Source: Terfezia claveryi (lineage: Eukaryota > Ascomycota > Pezizomycetes > Pezizales > Pezizaceae). From it: DNA of 64,000 nt. Every line of letters starts with the position of its first letter. The first letter of the stretch is position 1. The notes below the pieces were generated by a model, which worked only from the letters and a program-made list of their open reading frames with translations, was not told where the DNA came from and did no database searches. This document shows, one piece after another, positions 1 to 11,037 of this stretch. The stretch covers positions 186,001 through 250,000 of the forward strand of contig WHUX01000052.1 in assembly GCA_015179025.1 (NCBI GenBank). The letters are read 5' to 3'. Position numbers and translations under genes: made by a program.

Positions 1-1632
1 GAGGCAGAAGCAAGACAGGCGAGGTCCCACGAGCTGGAAAGGTTAAGACGGGAGGAAGACAAAAAACAGGCTAGAATCCGTGAGGAAGAAAGGTTAAGAT
101 ACGAAGAGGCTCGAGAAGTGAGGATCCGTGAACTAGCAAGGATTCGCCAAAATAAGGAAAGACAGACTAGAATCCGTGAACAAGAAAAGCTAAAGCGTGG
201 GGAAGGACAGGCTAGAATACGCGAGGAAGAGAGGCTAAGATATGAAGAAGAGCCTCGACAAGTGGATATTCGTGAGCAGGCAAAGATACAAGGGGAAGAA
301 GAACTGCAGGCCAGAATCCACGAAGGCCAAAGACGAGCCCAGCTTAACGATCAGGTATCGTTGAAGGAGAAGGAGAGGCTGGATGCCCTACACAGATCCC
401 TTTGCCAGCACATTAGACTGGAAGGGGGGAAACGAGAGAAGGGAGAAACACTACAAGAGAAAGTAGAGAGAGAGGTATATTTTCGTGAGGAAGAGCGGCT
501 TAGACATGAACATGAGGAGGCCCAACTGCTTGAAAGAGCAAACGGTCTGGAGCATCAGGCACGACCGACTGTGGAGGCCCAAATGGGGGGATGTCAAGGG
601 GAAGTTGTTTTAGGGTCTGAGTCAGCAGTAACAAGGTCACGGTTGGAAGAGAAGTTTGAATCTAGAGGTGAGGTTGTGCAATGGAAGGTATCTAAAAGCC
701 AGGGGAGAAATGAAGAAGAAATAATGCTGCCAGTGGGAAAAGACGGAGGGGCTGTGAGATTACTTGAGGAAGAGGCCACAGCCGCCCGCAGGTTTACTAC
801 CAACATTACAGACTTTCGAGAGGGAGACGCTATCAAGGTGACAGGAATTCATATCACCCCACAAACAATTTTCGAGATCCAGGGACCATTTCAGGATTAT
901 GAGAGCAACGTTTTACGCCGTGAAATTAGAGCCCAAGCCCAAAGGGACACTGTTGCTAAAAACAATACCGACACCAATGCCGTCTCTAGCATCGAGAGTA
1001 AACAAACTCTTTGTAACGGAAATTGTAATTGTGCCGCGGTGAAGGGGAACACACCATGTAATCCGCTGCGCTTGGAAGAGTTAGGAAGTACTGGTACCAT
1101 AATGTGTTCAGCCTTCGCACAGGAGGGCTCCCATGCAGAGCACCTGGATGCACAACGGGTGCAAATTATCGACACAGAATGTGAAGAAGCTAACGCCCCT
1201 GAACTGCACGCCCCAGGAACACCTGTTCCCACTGTAGAGCAAAGTATAGCAGCACTTCAGGCAGATGAGGTAGGGGGATATGACTCTACGGCAGGTGAGA
1301 ACGCAAGGACAAAGGTTAATACCACCGACCTCGAAAAAAGTCATCATAGGCAGGCCGATGATACACATGACGACCTGGTGGTCTTTCAAAGCCGACCTCG
1401 ACGCAATGCACAAGACTCAAATGTGGCGAGAGACAACATCAAGAAACGACCCAGAGAAGCAAAGAACAAGCAGAAGGGGGCTCTGCAGCAGTTTCTGAAT
1501 GGAGCAAGGGGGTTAGGGCTGCCTGGGCTAAGCCCGAGTGGGAATGTCACGGTGAATATTTTCAATGTTAAGAGAATGAAGGTCAAACATCTGCATGCTG
1601 GCGCACCAGCAACCCCTGGAGATTCTGGGTGA
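1..1632 (+). CDS. Arg/Glu-rich coiled-coil protein, 3' part (5' end outside window)
   Basis: The reading frame is open from base 1 to the TGA at 1630-1632, so about 543 residues are visible and the start lies upstream of the window. The first GTG in frame (118) is not a credible start. The N-terminal ~150 visible residues are a charged heptad-like coiled coil built on the core ARIREEERLRYEE. Two imperfect 46-residue tandem repeats are visible, with unit starts at bases 70 and 208. The middle is mixed and Ser/Thr-containing with a small Cys cluster (CNGNCNC, around base 1020). The C-terminus has a basic run (KKRPREAKNKQKG, a possible nuclear signal) and a short hydrophobic tail ending TPGDSG. 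I recognise no named domain; charged repeats of this kind are common in fungal proteins of unknown function. The gene appears to be one exon in the visible part. Coding is well supported by length; function is unknown. Confidence 0.7.
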   Translation, partial: EAEARQARSHELERLRREEDKKQARIREEERLRYEEAREVRIRELARIRQNKERQTRIREQEKLKRGEGQARIREEERLRYEEEPRQVDIREQAKIQGEEELQARIHEGQRRAQLNDQVSLKEKERLDALHRSLCQHIRLEGGKREKGETLQEKVEREVYFREEERLRHEHEEAQLLERANGLEHQARPTVEAQMGGCQGEVVLGSESAVTRSRLEEKFESRGEVVQWKVSKSQGRNEEEIMLPVGKDGGAVRLLEEEATAARRFTTNITDFREGDAIKVTGIHITPQTIFEIQGPFQDYESNVLRREIRAQAQRDTVAKNNTDTNAVSSIESKQTLCNGNCNCAAVKGNTPCNPLRLEELGSTGTIMCSAFAQEGSHAEHLDAQRVQIIDTECEEANAPELHAPGTPVPTVEQSIAALQADEVGGYDSTAGENARTKVNTTDLEKSHHRQADDTHDDLVVFQSRPRRNAQDSNVARDNIKKRPREAKNKQKGALQQFLNGARGLGLPGLSPSGNVTVNIFNVKRMKVKHLHAGAPATPGDSG

Positions 1633-3947
1633 CGCCCGAGGTCATATGCATCGTTGATTTTTTTATATTTGCTCGAGTTTTGTCATATTCTTTCTTCAGT
1701 CCGGTCTCTATAAGTTTAGTTGCATTTACTTCATATTTTGGGTCTGCCAAAGATGGCATGGTCCAGGGGGTTACCTATAGCAATAGGAAGGTCTGTGTTG
1801 AGCCTGCAAGTTTATTTAGTTGTAAAGATGTGGTTACATGGTACTCAATTTTAGATGAGGATGGGTTATCAGACCTAAGTTTCACCAGGGTCTGTGTGGA
1901 TAATGTAGCATGAAAACACAAGACCGGATTTATATATAGTAAATACCTACATATAGATATAAGTGTTGCTATGCGCTACGCTACAATCTCCAGACAGAGG
2001 TTGGATTACTCAGCCTGTTGTAGCTCACGGTGAAAATAGATTCATTTAGATCATAGAAGTTAGCGTGCTCGATGGACTACATGATCATATAGTAGACTAC
2101 CTAGGCAGCTATGGGCTCCCTGCAAAAACAACGTCTGGTTCCGCAAGGAAGTCATACCAGCACTGTTGGAATAGCGGTCAGCAAACGCACCCACAACACA
2201 CACCCATGCTCTAAAATTGATGATCAGGGCATGTCATTGAAGTTCTCATAACACTGCTCTCAATAGCAAGCGCAGCTAAATCCGGCGGGGGTGGGGTGCT
2301 TCAGACTCCAGCACAATGCTGGGTTTGACTTGAATGGGAAATATTTTTTTGCCCCCAGTTCGTTGAAAGGTATTTATTGAAGCTCCGAAGACTATCGGTT
2401 TTTTGTAAGTTGTATAAAGAATAACCGATGGTTTTACCTATTTATTTATTTTTATTTTATTTTTATTTTTTAAGCTTCCTTAAAGATTTACTCGAGAGGA
2501 GTATATTTAAGTATTTGTCATCGAGGGTCCCCCATAATTTGGTTTGTGCTGTTATCGACGTTAGTATTTTTTTTTTTTTTTTGGGGGGGGAAATACAATA
2601 TCGACTATAGCTATATACAAGGTATTGGCAGATACCTACTTTTCTATTAACTACTTCATAATCACAAACAGATCCGAAAAAAAGCGGGAGTGTTGCGTGT
2701 CTCCTGGCCTCCTCCTGCAGTTTCACGACACATTCACCTATAGCTAATGAAGGTGCTTAAGAGTTTGCCTTCTACCAGAGTGAGGACGCGTCTGCATGAG
2801 AAATCCCAGCCTTGAGTGTCTACTCAGAGTTTGTGTTAAGCTTAACGGGGGGCTTGGAATAAGGCATACATGTACGCCTCTTGCAGCTATATCATGTCGG
2901 CTGTGATAGGTTGTGTGTGTTTATACGGATCACAGAAAGCTCAAGGCTCGGTTGGTGAGGTACTGTACTGCGTTTAATCCAAAGGAAGCAATCAAATAAA
3001 CACCACAGGCATTAACGACCCCAACTTTATATGTACTTGTTACTCGATTAGGAAATCCATTGTGGGAACAGATGTTTTATGGGTTGGAGCTTCTGTGCTA
3101 TGTGGGAAGAGAAATAGCTGGGATTTTTTTTTTCTAGGGGTAAAAAAGTTAATCGTTGCAACAAGATATTGACAAAAAAAAAAAATATTCATAATTATAA
3201 TTACTACTCCAAACTTCACTGAATTCCACATAGTAGTATACATCGATATGTAGCACAAGATAGTCTATATAGTAGCAACTATAAAGCCCCATCTATAAAA
3301 AAACCCCTATAGATAAGAAAAAACTAATTTTCAAATACTATTGCATAGGAAACATATCAGTAGCAATAAATTTAACGAGATGAAGGTTAACTTTTATAAA
3401 CAAGCATACACTTCATTATTATTTTTTGAAGGACTTGGGGTAATTTTTTTTTTTTCGGAATTCTCTCTCTCCTTGTAATCAAACAGGAAGAAGGGTAGTT
3501 ATGTGATGTGCATGGAGTGGTCAAAAATGACTTTTTTCATAGTTTTTTTTTTTTTTTTTTTTTGAAGTGTAGCAGAATGTTTTTGTTCGTTTTCACATTT
3601 ACCAATTTGGGGAAATTCATATTAATTGCACGCGACAGGCACAGAGGGTATGCTGCCCGCGAGCGGCCCAGAACATACATACATACACAAATGTATACGA
3701 ATATAAATTATAAATTTCATCACAGTCCTCCTCCCATGGGGGACGGCAAAAAAAAAAAAACCCAATAAATAAAAAACATCAAATGACTACTACTCCACAC
3801 TGCCACCAGTCAATTGTTCTTTATTTTTAATTAACTCAATAGCCAATTTAAATAGTTCAAAGTCCGCACATGACAAACAACAATCAACCAGCATATCACG
3901 TCCCCCCTCTTACAGCTCACCTTCCCCCCCACCCCCCAAAATAAACC
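1633..3947. other. Gene-free stretch between the coiled-coil gene and the F-box gene
   Basis: Only short, unconvincing open frames are present. The DNA is AT-rich with T- or A-homopolymers (2567-2582, 3177-3186, 3542-3563, 3749-3761) and a TTTA-rich run near 2440-2475. I see no RNA gene and no transposon ends. Confidence 0.6.
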
Positions 3948-5531
3948 TCACCTTACATAAAACCTCTCCCACTCCTCCTTCCACAGCGACTCCCTTCCCG
4001 CCCCATTACTTCTCCCCACCACCCACTCGTCCCTCCCACCCTTCACCTTCCCGCTCAGATCCTCCTCCCACAACAGCCCGTCCGCCACACCCATCGGCAA
4101 GCCTATCCAATCCTCCATAAACGCCCCCCTCGTCCCCTCCAGCGCGAACAAAAAGCTCCCCCAAGCCTCATACACCGGAAACTTGTACCACCTGTTCAAC
4201 CACTTCTCCATGGTCGCCCTCCCCGTCGACGGGTCTTCCCAATTATCAAACTTCTCCTGAACCCGCTCCGCCAGCTCGCGAATGCCTCTGTATGGAACGG
4301 GCGCGTGGAGGGAGGGGTTGAGGAAGAGCAGCATGTCCGGGGGCGTCAGAATGCGGACTAAACCTTTAAGGAACGCGGGGATCCGTTCCTCGTGCCGCGG
4401 CATGGTCCATTGGTTTGCAGGCCATTGGTTCAGAAAGGTTACGACGGCGATTATCTCGTTGGTGGCGGCGACTCTTCGCGGCGCGCTGAGGGCTCCTGAG
4501 GGTGGTGGCCGCCGCGGACGAGAGACAATCGACGGTGGGGTCAGGTGGAAGGCACGTCCTTTGGCCTGCGGGACTGGCTGGCCCTGATGGTCAATCAGGA
4601 TGGCAGCGCCCATGACCACCTCTATCGCGAGGGACAAGTGTGTCAAGGTGAAGAGGCGGTTGTGGATTATCGAGGTCCAGAGGAGGAGGATTTCGTGCAG
4701 CTCAATCCCGTCGCTCGAGAAGGTTGTTGAGGTGAGATAGCGGACGTGCGCTGGCATGTATTTCCGGTGGGAGTAGATCAGCGAAGCGTCGTCGGATTCG
4801 TGTCCACTGGCGTAAAATGCAGGCCGGTATAGACTGTGGTAGAAGAGCGTTTGGTAGGTCCATAGTCTGTAGAGGGCATTGTGGATGCGGGTGCGGTCCT
4901 GCCAGGTTACGGTGGACGGAATGGCGTAGCCTGGCTTCCACATTCCAAACTTTTCCAGGAAGGGCTTCGCTGCTTGGACCTGCGAGAGGATGGCGGGCTC
5001 GAGGGCAGAGACTACGCGCCAGTTGGCCTGGAGGGCGGAGACATCGGCCGGGCTGAAGGGCTTGCCGTAGGGTGAGCCCAGGGGGGCGTGTGAGTTGTTG
5101 TATACCTCGGCTTTGATAAAGTCGAGCACGAGGTCGCTATATGGGTGGCGGTTTGCGAGGCCAGCGCGGCTGGCCGAACGGAAGGTGCTGTCGAGGGCTT
5201 GGGCGCGGAGGAGCTGCCGGCCAGCGAGGGAGAGGTCTCTGGAATGGGACTGGAGGGGTTGAGTCAGTCATTTTGATGCTCCGTAGGGAGTTCGGCACCG
5301 ATGGATGGCCTGCATCCAACGAAGGCCGCTGTGTGAATGGATGCACTGCACACTCACCGCAATCGCCTTTGAGATTGAGACTGAGCTCTCTAGAAAAATG
5401 GCACGGAAACGGCGGGAAACGGCCGCGAGGTTGTATACATCGGTCAGGTTTGGAAGGGCGCTGAACACTGCGATGATGGTTTCTGTAGGGAGCTGGGAGA
5501 GCTCGAGGCTGTTGTCCACCTTGTCGGGCAT
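3948..5531 (-). CDS. F-box domain protein, two exons
   Basis: Exon 1 is 5531-5358 and exon 2 is 5249-3948. The intron (108 bases) has a GTGAGT donor and CCAG acceptor and joins in phase 0, giving 491 residues. Residues 11-50 form an F-box: LSQLPTETIIAVFSALP, then a DVYNLAAVSRRFR-like second helix. F-boxes bind Skp1 and make the protein a substrate receptor of an SCF ubiquitin ligase. The rest is alpha-helical-looking, has no LRR or WD repeats that I can see, and is typical of the many fungal F-box proteins with an unrecognised C-terminal half. The ATG at 5531 is the first in frame before the F-box. The gene runs away from the SET/MYND gene, sharing a 1.8-kb GC-rich upstream region. The substrate is unknown. 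Confidence 0.8.
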
Positions 5532-5830
5532 GACGGGCGGTGCAGCTGCAGTACTTAACCCCTCGGGTGAGATGATACGGAATACGTGAGTTTACGGTGG
5601 GTGGTGGTGGTATTGCGGTCTGCACCGTGTTTGCTCGTACGGTCCACTGTGGTTGGGGGAGTGAGTTGTTTATGTTTGCAGCCGCGTCATAGGCAAGTCG
5701 TCATATGGCGCGTCATTCTGCACACCGACTCGTCACCGGTCATGACAGCAGGCCCGCTGAGCCAAGACCTTGGCGTCGGCTCGAATCAACACCGGCCGGG
5801 GGGGAGAAAGGCATCTCCGCAGCTGATTTA

Positions 5831-5876
5831 TAGGGCGGGCAAGCAGGCGGGCAGGCAAGCAGGCGGGCAGGCATGC
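5831..5876. repeat. GC-rich tandem repeat (GGCAAGCAGGCGGGCA-like)
   Basis: The motif GGGCAAGCAGGCGGGCAG occurs about twice in direct array, ending in GGCATGC. It is a short local expansion in the divergent promoter region. Confidence 0.6.
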
Positions 5877-6998
5877 GACCGGGGAGGGGGGGGGTTCCTG
5901 CACCTCGAATCCGCGTTGATCGATAAAGCAGTTTGGGCTGTGGTTGGCTGCCGGTCGCCTTGATGGCATCATCAAAGTCCGAAGGGGAGCTTACACGTTT
6001 ACACATCGCTCGGCCATATCGTATTTGCGATTGGGCCGACCGCCCAGGGGACGGAGGGGATGGAAGGAATCTCCAGAGCAGAGCGGAGGGCCCGATCGTA
6101 ATTGCATCGTGTATCGTATCGAGCGAGCGGCATGATCTGTGTTTGTCTCTGGAGGATCCACATAGCCAAATCCACAGGGTACCGCAAGCCACCGAATTGA
6201 TGCCCCTGGGGGATTGGGGAGTGGGAGCGATTTCGGCGTCTTGACGAGATATACAGGTGGCCCCGTTCCTCGTGCGTTTCTCTGAGGCTGCGAGATGCCC
6301 CCCCCCCCGCGCGCTGTGCCAGTCGCAGTTGCAGTAGAATATAACACAGCTAAAAGAAAGCCCCCCATCAATCGGGCGTCCATCCCCCCCCCCCATCTTC
6401 GACCAATCCCCCCCACCCTCCCCCGTCCAATCATTCCCCCCACCCCTCCGAAACGAGTGGCTTCTGGACTTCTGTAGGGTTCTGTAATTGCATGCCGGCC
6501 CTGGCCATGGCTCTTCCCCTGGGGGGTGTGTGTGCTTTTCTGGACCCCCTCCCCCGCCTACCCCTCCCTCTCCGTCTTCGCTTTTCTGCTCGAGCGGATC
6601 CCCTCGCTGCTCCCCTGCGCCTGCATCGCGACTCCCCGACAAGCGAGGGTGGGCGTCGGCGCGATGATGACAGCGCGCGTTAAGTCGCTGCGCAGTGAAA
6701 AGTTGTGCGTGTCCTCTTCCCCCCGCAACGGTGGGGAGCTTAATTTTTAACCTGGAGTGGAATGCTCCCCGCGCTAGAGAAGGATAAAAATATTAAAAAA
6801 AAAGATAAAGGAAAGAGAAAAGAAAGAAAGGGTGAAGCGCTGTATATAACGGAGACTTGCCGAGCGAGAAAACCCCCCGATTGCCACAAGAGCGGAGTGC
6901 GGAGTGTGTACGTGAACAAACTGGACGGTGCGGGGACTTCACTGCGAACGACGGCGACGCACAATCTCCACGGCAATTGCAAGACTATACAAGTACGG

Positions 6999-7092
6999 GC
7001 AGAGAGGCAGAGAGGCAGCGAGGCAGAGAGGCAGACGGACAGAGAGGCAGAGGGCCAGAGAGGCAGAAGACAGACAGACAGACAGACGGACA
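6999..7092. repeat. Purine-rich tandem repeat (GCAGAGAG / ACAG)
   Basis: Repeated GAGGCAGA-type octamers pass into a (GACA)n run near 7071-7088. One strand is almost pure purine. It lies 240 bases upstream of the SET/MYND start codon, so it could affect that promoter, but this is inference. Confidence 0.75.
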
Positions 7093-7332
7093 AGATACCC
7101 AGACTTCTGCTCGCACATACAACATACGGACAAACGGCACTGCTGTCCAGAACGAGGTGCGGGACTTGTCCAACCCCCATTCCCCCCCCCCCCCCCCGGG
7201 TGTTGGTTGGCCTGCCTATATAACACTCCGTCTCCCTCCCCCTCTCCCCCGCCCTCTGCTACTCGAGCCAATTCGATCTATATATACTCACCCCCCCCTC
7301 GTCCCTTCACAGCTACATAGTCCCAACGCACA

Positions 7333-9600
7333 ATGTCCACCTCACCTTCCACCGCCTCCCCCCCCCCAACCGACCTCCAATCGCAGCTCTCCTTCTCCAC
7401 AATCCTCTCCGCAAACAAAGCCTTCTCCTCCGGCGCCCTCCTCGAAGCCCGAGAGCTCTGCACCAAGGCCCTGGTCGAATACACTCCCTACCACCCCGTC
7501 GCCTACGCAAACCGTGCATGCATATACAGCCGCCTTGGATACCATGACCTCGCCGCGGGGGACGCCTACCGGGCTGTGATGCTGATGGAGTACGTCCGAG
7601 CTGTGCTCGAAGGCCTGGAGGAGGAGGAGTCCGACGAGTATGAAGGCGCTGCGGAAGCCGGTGAGGAGATTGCACAAGACTACAATAACCACGGGGAAGC
7701 CTCCACACCCCCCGGCGAGGGCGGTACAGATGCAGAGGACGAAGGCTCCGAGGGCGGCAATGCCGGCGAAGCAGCTGCCCCCGAGGACTCGGACGAGGAG
7801 GGAGAACCCACCAGTATATTCACCCACATTGCGCAAGCCTCCTTCTTCACCGTCTCGCAGTTCCTCAAGCTCAGCAACGGCCAATCCCTCGACGACACCT
7901 CGGACGTCCGCAGAGCCGACCTCGCAGCCTTCGTCTCGAAATTCGACATGCTCGCGTCCTTCTATCTCATAAACTCCCTCCGGCAGGCCGCCGCCCTCCT
8001 CGATGCCTACGAGTTTTGCGAATCAACACTAAAACGCTACAACAGCTCCGGCGACCCCAACCCCCACCCCCCCTCGGCAACAGCACCAGCACCAGCACTT
8101 GCACCCCCCTCAGCCCCCGGTGAGGAGCTCCAAATCACCCCCGCAACATTCATCTCCCTCAAGACAACCCTCATGGCGGAAATGAACCTCAAGCTGGAAA
8201 AAGCTCTCGAGACACAAGCCCAAATAGGGGACATCTCCCCCGAGAAATCCCGCACCATCCTCTCCTGCGGCGTCGCCCGTAGGGAATGCTACCCTTGGAA
8301 CACTTACGAACCCGACCGCTTCTCCGCCTCCTCCCTCGCCGCCCTCAACGTCAGCATGACCGAGTGCGCCGAGCGCGCCTCGGGAAAAGGAAACGCCAAA
8401 TGCGAAGCCAGAGTCGTACAGCTCCCCGACCTCAACCCCAACCCCACTGGGTCCGGATCCGGAGAAGTCAACTTATCCAACCACCTCGGCATCTTTGCCA
8501 CGCAGGATATCTACGAGGGCGAGGTATTCTTTGAAGAAATAACCACCATCTCCGGCCACCCCTACCCAGGGAAGCGCATTCTCTGCGACTACTGCAGCAG
8601 CCTCCTTCCGCAAGATGACCCCTCAAAACTCTACCTCTGCCCCTCCTGCCCCAAAGACCCCCTCTTCTCCGCATCCTGTTTCTCTTCTCCTTCCCCGCCC
8701 TCCGGGGGACCGAGCGAACCCCCTAGCTACCCGGCCTATTGCTCTCCAATCTGCCTCTCCCTCGCACTGTCCTCCCACCATCCCACCCTCTGCGGTCGCG
8801 AAGACGACCTCTCCTGGATCCACACGGACATTCTAACCTCCCCGAACCCCATCTCCATCTACTCCACGCTTCTGATCAAGCTCCTCAGCACCTCCCTCTC
8901 TCAGCATGTCCACCCCCTCCTCCTACCCACCACACAATACCTCTACGGCGTGCCCTCTCGCTCCCGCGCACTCATGATGCGGTGGGACTTTATCTCGTGC
9001 GTCGTGCGCCCGATATGGATCCTCACACAGTGTCTCAATATTGACGTGTATGCGCACCCGGAGTTTGACACATGGGTGATCACAACCCTCCTCGCGAAAA
9101 TCATGGGGACCTGTTCTGGGCGCTTCGAGCCCGCACTAGGCCTCGCACACAACAACACAAACACATCCTCCTCCTCCTCCTCCTCCTGCTCCTCCTCCTC
9201 CTCCGCTGCCGCCTCATCGGACTGCGACGACCGCCCCGAGGTTGTCAACGTGCACCCGACGTGGGCGCTCGTCAACCACGACTGCGAGCCAAACGTGGGG
9301 TGGAGACCAGAGGGCAAGGGCAGGTTCTGGGGGCTGCAGCCGAGAGGCGTGGATGCCCCCCGGGACGGTGTGGTGGCCGTCAGCAAGGGCGAGGAGGTCA
9401 AGAGTTGTTATACGGACAGGAGGTTGGAGGTTAGGGTTAGGAGGGAGTGGGCGAGGGATATGCTTGGGGGGGATTGTCTGTGCGCGAGATGTGTGAGGGA
9501 GGAGAGTGAGGAGAAGGAGGCTGCACTAGCGGTGGGGGGGAAGACAGATGGCGAGGGGGGTTGCCCCCTGGTGGCTGGCGTGCGGAAGCTGTCTGTGTGA
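7333..9600 (+). CDS. SET/MYND-type protein with N-terminal TPRs
   Basis: The gene is a single exon encoding 755 residues. Residues ~20-95 contain TPR-like helices (ANKAFSSGALLEARELCTKA, then YANRACIYSRLGYHDLA). An acidic Glu/Asp-rich linker follows (~95-160). The SET domain begins near 385 (LGIFATQDIYEGEVFFEE). It is split by a MYND-like zinc module: CDYC at ~417, CPSC, YCSPIC and a final H-x3-C pattern. It closes with the signature NHDCEPN at ~648, a GEEVKSCYTD segment and a Cys-rich post-SET C-x-C-x2-C. This split-SET order is that of SMYD-like lysine methyltransferases. SMYD proteins act on histones or cytosolic proteins; the substrate here is unknown. A run of serines (~611-625, from a TCC repeat at 9164-9203) sits inside the SET domain just before the catalytic core. 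Confidence 0.88.
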   Translation: MSTSPSTASPPPTDLQSQLSFSTILSANKAFSSGALLEARELCTKALVEYTPYHPVAYANRACIYSRLGYHDLAAGDAYRAVMLMEYVRAVLEGLEEEESDEYEGAAEAGEEIAQDYNNHGEASTPPGEGGTDAEDEGSEGGNAGEAAAPEDSDEEGEPTSIFTHIAQASFFTVSQFLKLSNGQSLDDTSDVRRADLAAFVSKFDMLASFYLINSLRQAAALLDAYEFCESTLKRYNSSGDPNPHPPSATAPAPALAPPSAPGEELQITPATFISLKTTLMAEMNLKLEKALETQAQIGDISPEKSRTILSCGVARRECYPWNTYEPDRFSASSLAALNVSMTECAERASGKGNAKCEARVVQLPDLNPNPTGSGSGEVNLSNHLGIFATQDIYEGEVFFEEITTISGHPYPGKRILCDYCSSLLPQDDPSKLYLCPSCPKDPLFSASCFSSPSPPSGGPSEPPSYPAYCSPICLSLALSSHHPTLCGREDDLSWIHTDILTSPNPISIYSTLLIKLLSTSLSQHVHPLLLPTTQYLYGVPSRSRALMMRWDFISCVVRPIWILTQCLNIDVYAHPEFDTWVITTLLAKIMGTCSGRFEPALGLAHNNTNTSSSSSSSCSSSSSAAASSDCDDRPEVVNVHPTWALVNHDCEPNVGWRPEGKGRFWGLQPRGVDAPRDGVVAVSKGEEVKSCYTDRRLEVRVRREWARDMLGGDCLCARCVREESEEKEAALAVGGKTDGEGGCPLVAGVRKLSV
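9164..9203 (+). repeat. (TCC)n microsatellite inside the SET domain coding region
   Basis: About 13 TCC/TCC-like triplets encode a polyserine loop. Changes in repeat number would stay in frame, so length could vary between strains. Confidence 0.85.
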
Positions 9601-10086
9601 AAGTGTATCTGCGCGGAGTGTGTTGAAGTGGTTATCGTATCGATATATCTAACTAGAGAGCTAGCTAGCATTATTCTTTTTTTTTCTTTTTTTTTTTTTT
9701 TCTTTTTTTTTTATATAATCCTTATGATCTTTCTAGTATATACTCTAACAAAAAAAAAAAAATTAGTACAACAGCGAGAGAGATGAGTGAGAGAGGGAGG
9801 GAGAGGTGTGTGTGTGCGTTTTTTTTTGTTGGTTTTTGCTAATGACGATGAGATGAGAGAGTTGTCCCAACGTTTTCAAATCTATCAATCTACTCCGTCG
9901 TAGCGGGTATTTCATGGCGGTGGTGACGTTTTTACGAGACTATCCCCCACATACCCCCCCACACACACACGAAATCTAGACTACGGTCATAGAGATAACT
10001 GATAGATATATATCTAGTACCATCCTAATATTTCCCCCCTATGCCTATCTAAATCACTCGCTGTCGGCTCAACCCCCACAAGCTAT
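9601..10086. terminator. Convergent 3' region of SET/MYND and PhzF genes
   Basis: Both neighbouring genes end into this region. It holds long T-runs (9670-9710), an A-run (9750-9762) and a TG/GA-rich stretch, which could serve as polyadenylation/termination sequence for both. No gene is seen. Confidence 0.45.
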
Positions 10087-11037
10087 TCAAAGCCCTAACG
10101 TTCCCTCCAAAACCTTCACTGCCGTCCCACTCATCAGCAAGCTCTCTAGGTCCTTGCCTCCTTCCTTGAGCACAATCTCAACCCCTACAGTACTCGTTCT
10201 TCCCATCTCTACTCCCTGCGTAAGCTGGAACTTGTGCTTCAGCACACCTCTTTTCGCTCCGTCCGTCAGTGCTAAATACGCCGACAGCGCACATGACGCA
10301 CTCCCAGTGGCTGGATCCTCCAACAGCCCGAGAATCATCCGAGTCCTAAGGCGCCAAACCCACATATCCCCTACAGCCTCCCTCTCCACGACGACAAAGA
10401 AGAAAAACCCCACCAGTCCCTGGTCCCAAGGTGCATCCAGGCTTGGTGTCGCAAGGCTCGGGGAGGGAGTGACTCGCCCCAACGCCTCCACAGAGGCAAG
10501 CCGTGGAAGTATGAACGTCATTCCCTTGACGATAGAAAACACCGGCATACAGGGAAGCTCCCCATGGTAGTCGTCGTGACTCACGGTAGGAAATAAAGCC
10601 ATCATTTCCGTCGAGACCATCTCAGCCTTGTGCAGGTGTACATTGTGAGGAACTTCCAGCGCAGCAATATTACCCGGCAGCGCCCTGACTGGTATCTTCC
10701 CAGCCTTGGTCATCAGCGCAAGGCGCTTTGCACGTGAGCCACGGAGCGTGTGCAGGTAGTATCCTGCGCCCACAGTCGGGTGGCCTGCAAACGGAAGCTC
10801 TTGGTCGATGGTGAAGATGTCAATTTTTACAACTTCCTCCTCTGTGTCGGTAGGGGTCTCTGGGTTTTCATGAAGAAAGATGGTTTCGGATAGATTGAAC
10901 TCCTTTGCAATTTTCTGTTTTTGTTCCTGGGTTGGTGGGGAGGGGTGGCCATGTGGGATACGCACGACACCCAGGGGGTTCCCTAAATAGCGCGTGTCTG
11001 TAAAAACGTCGAGCGTGAGAAACGGAAGGGTATGCAT
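10087..11037 (-). CDS. PhzF family protein (phenazine-biosynthesis-like epimerase fold)
   Basis: The gene is a single exon encoding 316 residues, close to the usual ~280-310 of the family. Hallmarks in order: N-terminal LDVFTDTRYLGNPLGVV; NLSETIFL at ~48-55, where the Glu matches the catalytic Glu of PhzF; LPFAGHPTVGAG at ~81-92; and LEDPATGSAS at ~237-246, the second conserved loop. PhzF proteins have a diaminopimelate-epimerase fold and isomerise small acids. Fungal members are widespread and mostly have no known substrate, and no phenazine genes lie nearby, so a role in phenazine synthesis should not be inferred. The ATG at 11037 directly precedes the conserved start of the fold. Confidence 0.92.
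   Translation of the reverse strand: MHTLPFLTLDVFTDTRYLGNPLGVVRIPHGHPSPPTQEQKQKIAKEFNLSETIFLHENPETPTDTEEEVVKIDIFTIDQELPFAGHPTVGAGYYLHTLRGSRAKRLALMTKAGKIPVRALPGNIAALEVPHNVHLHKAEMVSTEMMALFPTVSHDDYHGELPCMPVFSIVKGMTFILPRLASVEALGRVTPSPSLATPSLDAPWDQGLVGFFFFVVVEREAVGDMWVWRLRTRMILGLLEDPATGSASCALSAYLALTDGAKRGVLKHKFQLTQGVEMGRTSTVGVEIVLKEGGKDLESLLMSGTAVKVLEGTLGL

Larger units (their letters stand above)
5532..7332. promoter_or_regulatory. Divergent intergenic region of the F-box and SET/MYND genes
   Basis: This is a GC-rich, strand-asymmetric region with many C- or G-runs. Just before the rightward ATG (7333) there is a TATA-like CTATATATACTC at 7279-7290 and a pyrimidine-rich stretch (7291-7315), a common fungal core-promoter layout. 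Long open frames here on both strands result from base composition and the simple repeats. I see no other gene. Confidence 0.5.

Noticed and set aside
5740..6642. A 300-codon open frame on the minus strand between the F-box and SET/MYND genes
   Set aside because: The protein is Gly/Pro/Arg-rich low complexity produced by G/C runs and the GGCAAGCAGGC repeat. Overlapping frames on both strands are equally open, and no motif or start context was seen.
6762..7579. Open frames of 130-240 codons through the GAGGCAGA repeat and into the SET/MYND gene
   Set aside because: They are a by-product of the octamer repeat, which has no stops in several frames, and they overlap the better-supported SET/MYND start.
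9424..9445. Telomere-like GGTTAGGGTTAGGAGGG
   Set aside because: It is inside the SET/MYND coding frame (encoding LEVRVRRE) and is only about two units long.
10154..10570. A 138-codon plus-strand frame inside the PhzF gene
   Set aside because: It is antisense to strongly conserved PhzF motifs and is a shadow of that coding sequence.
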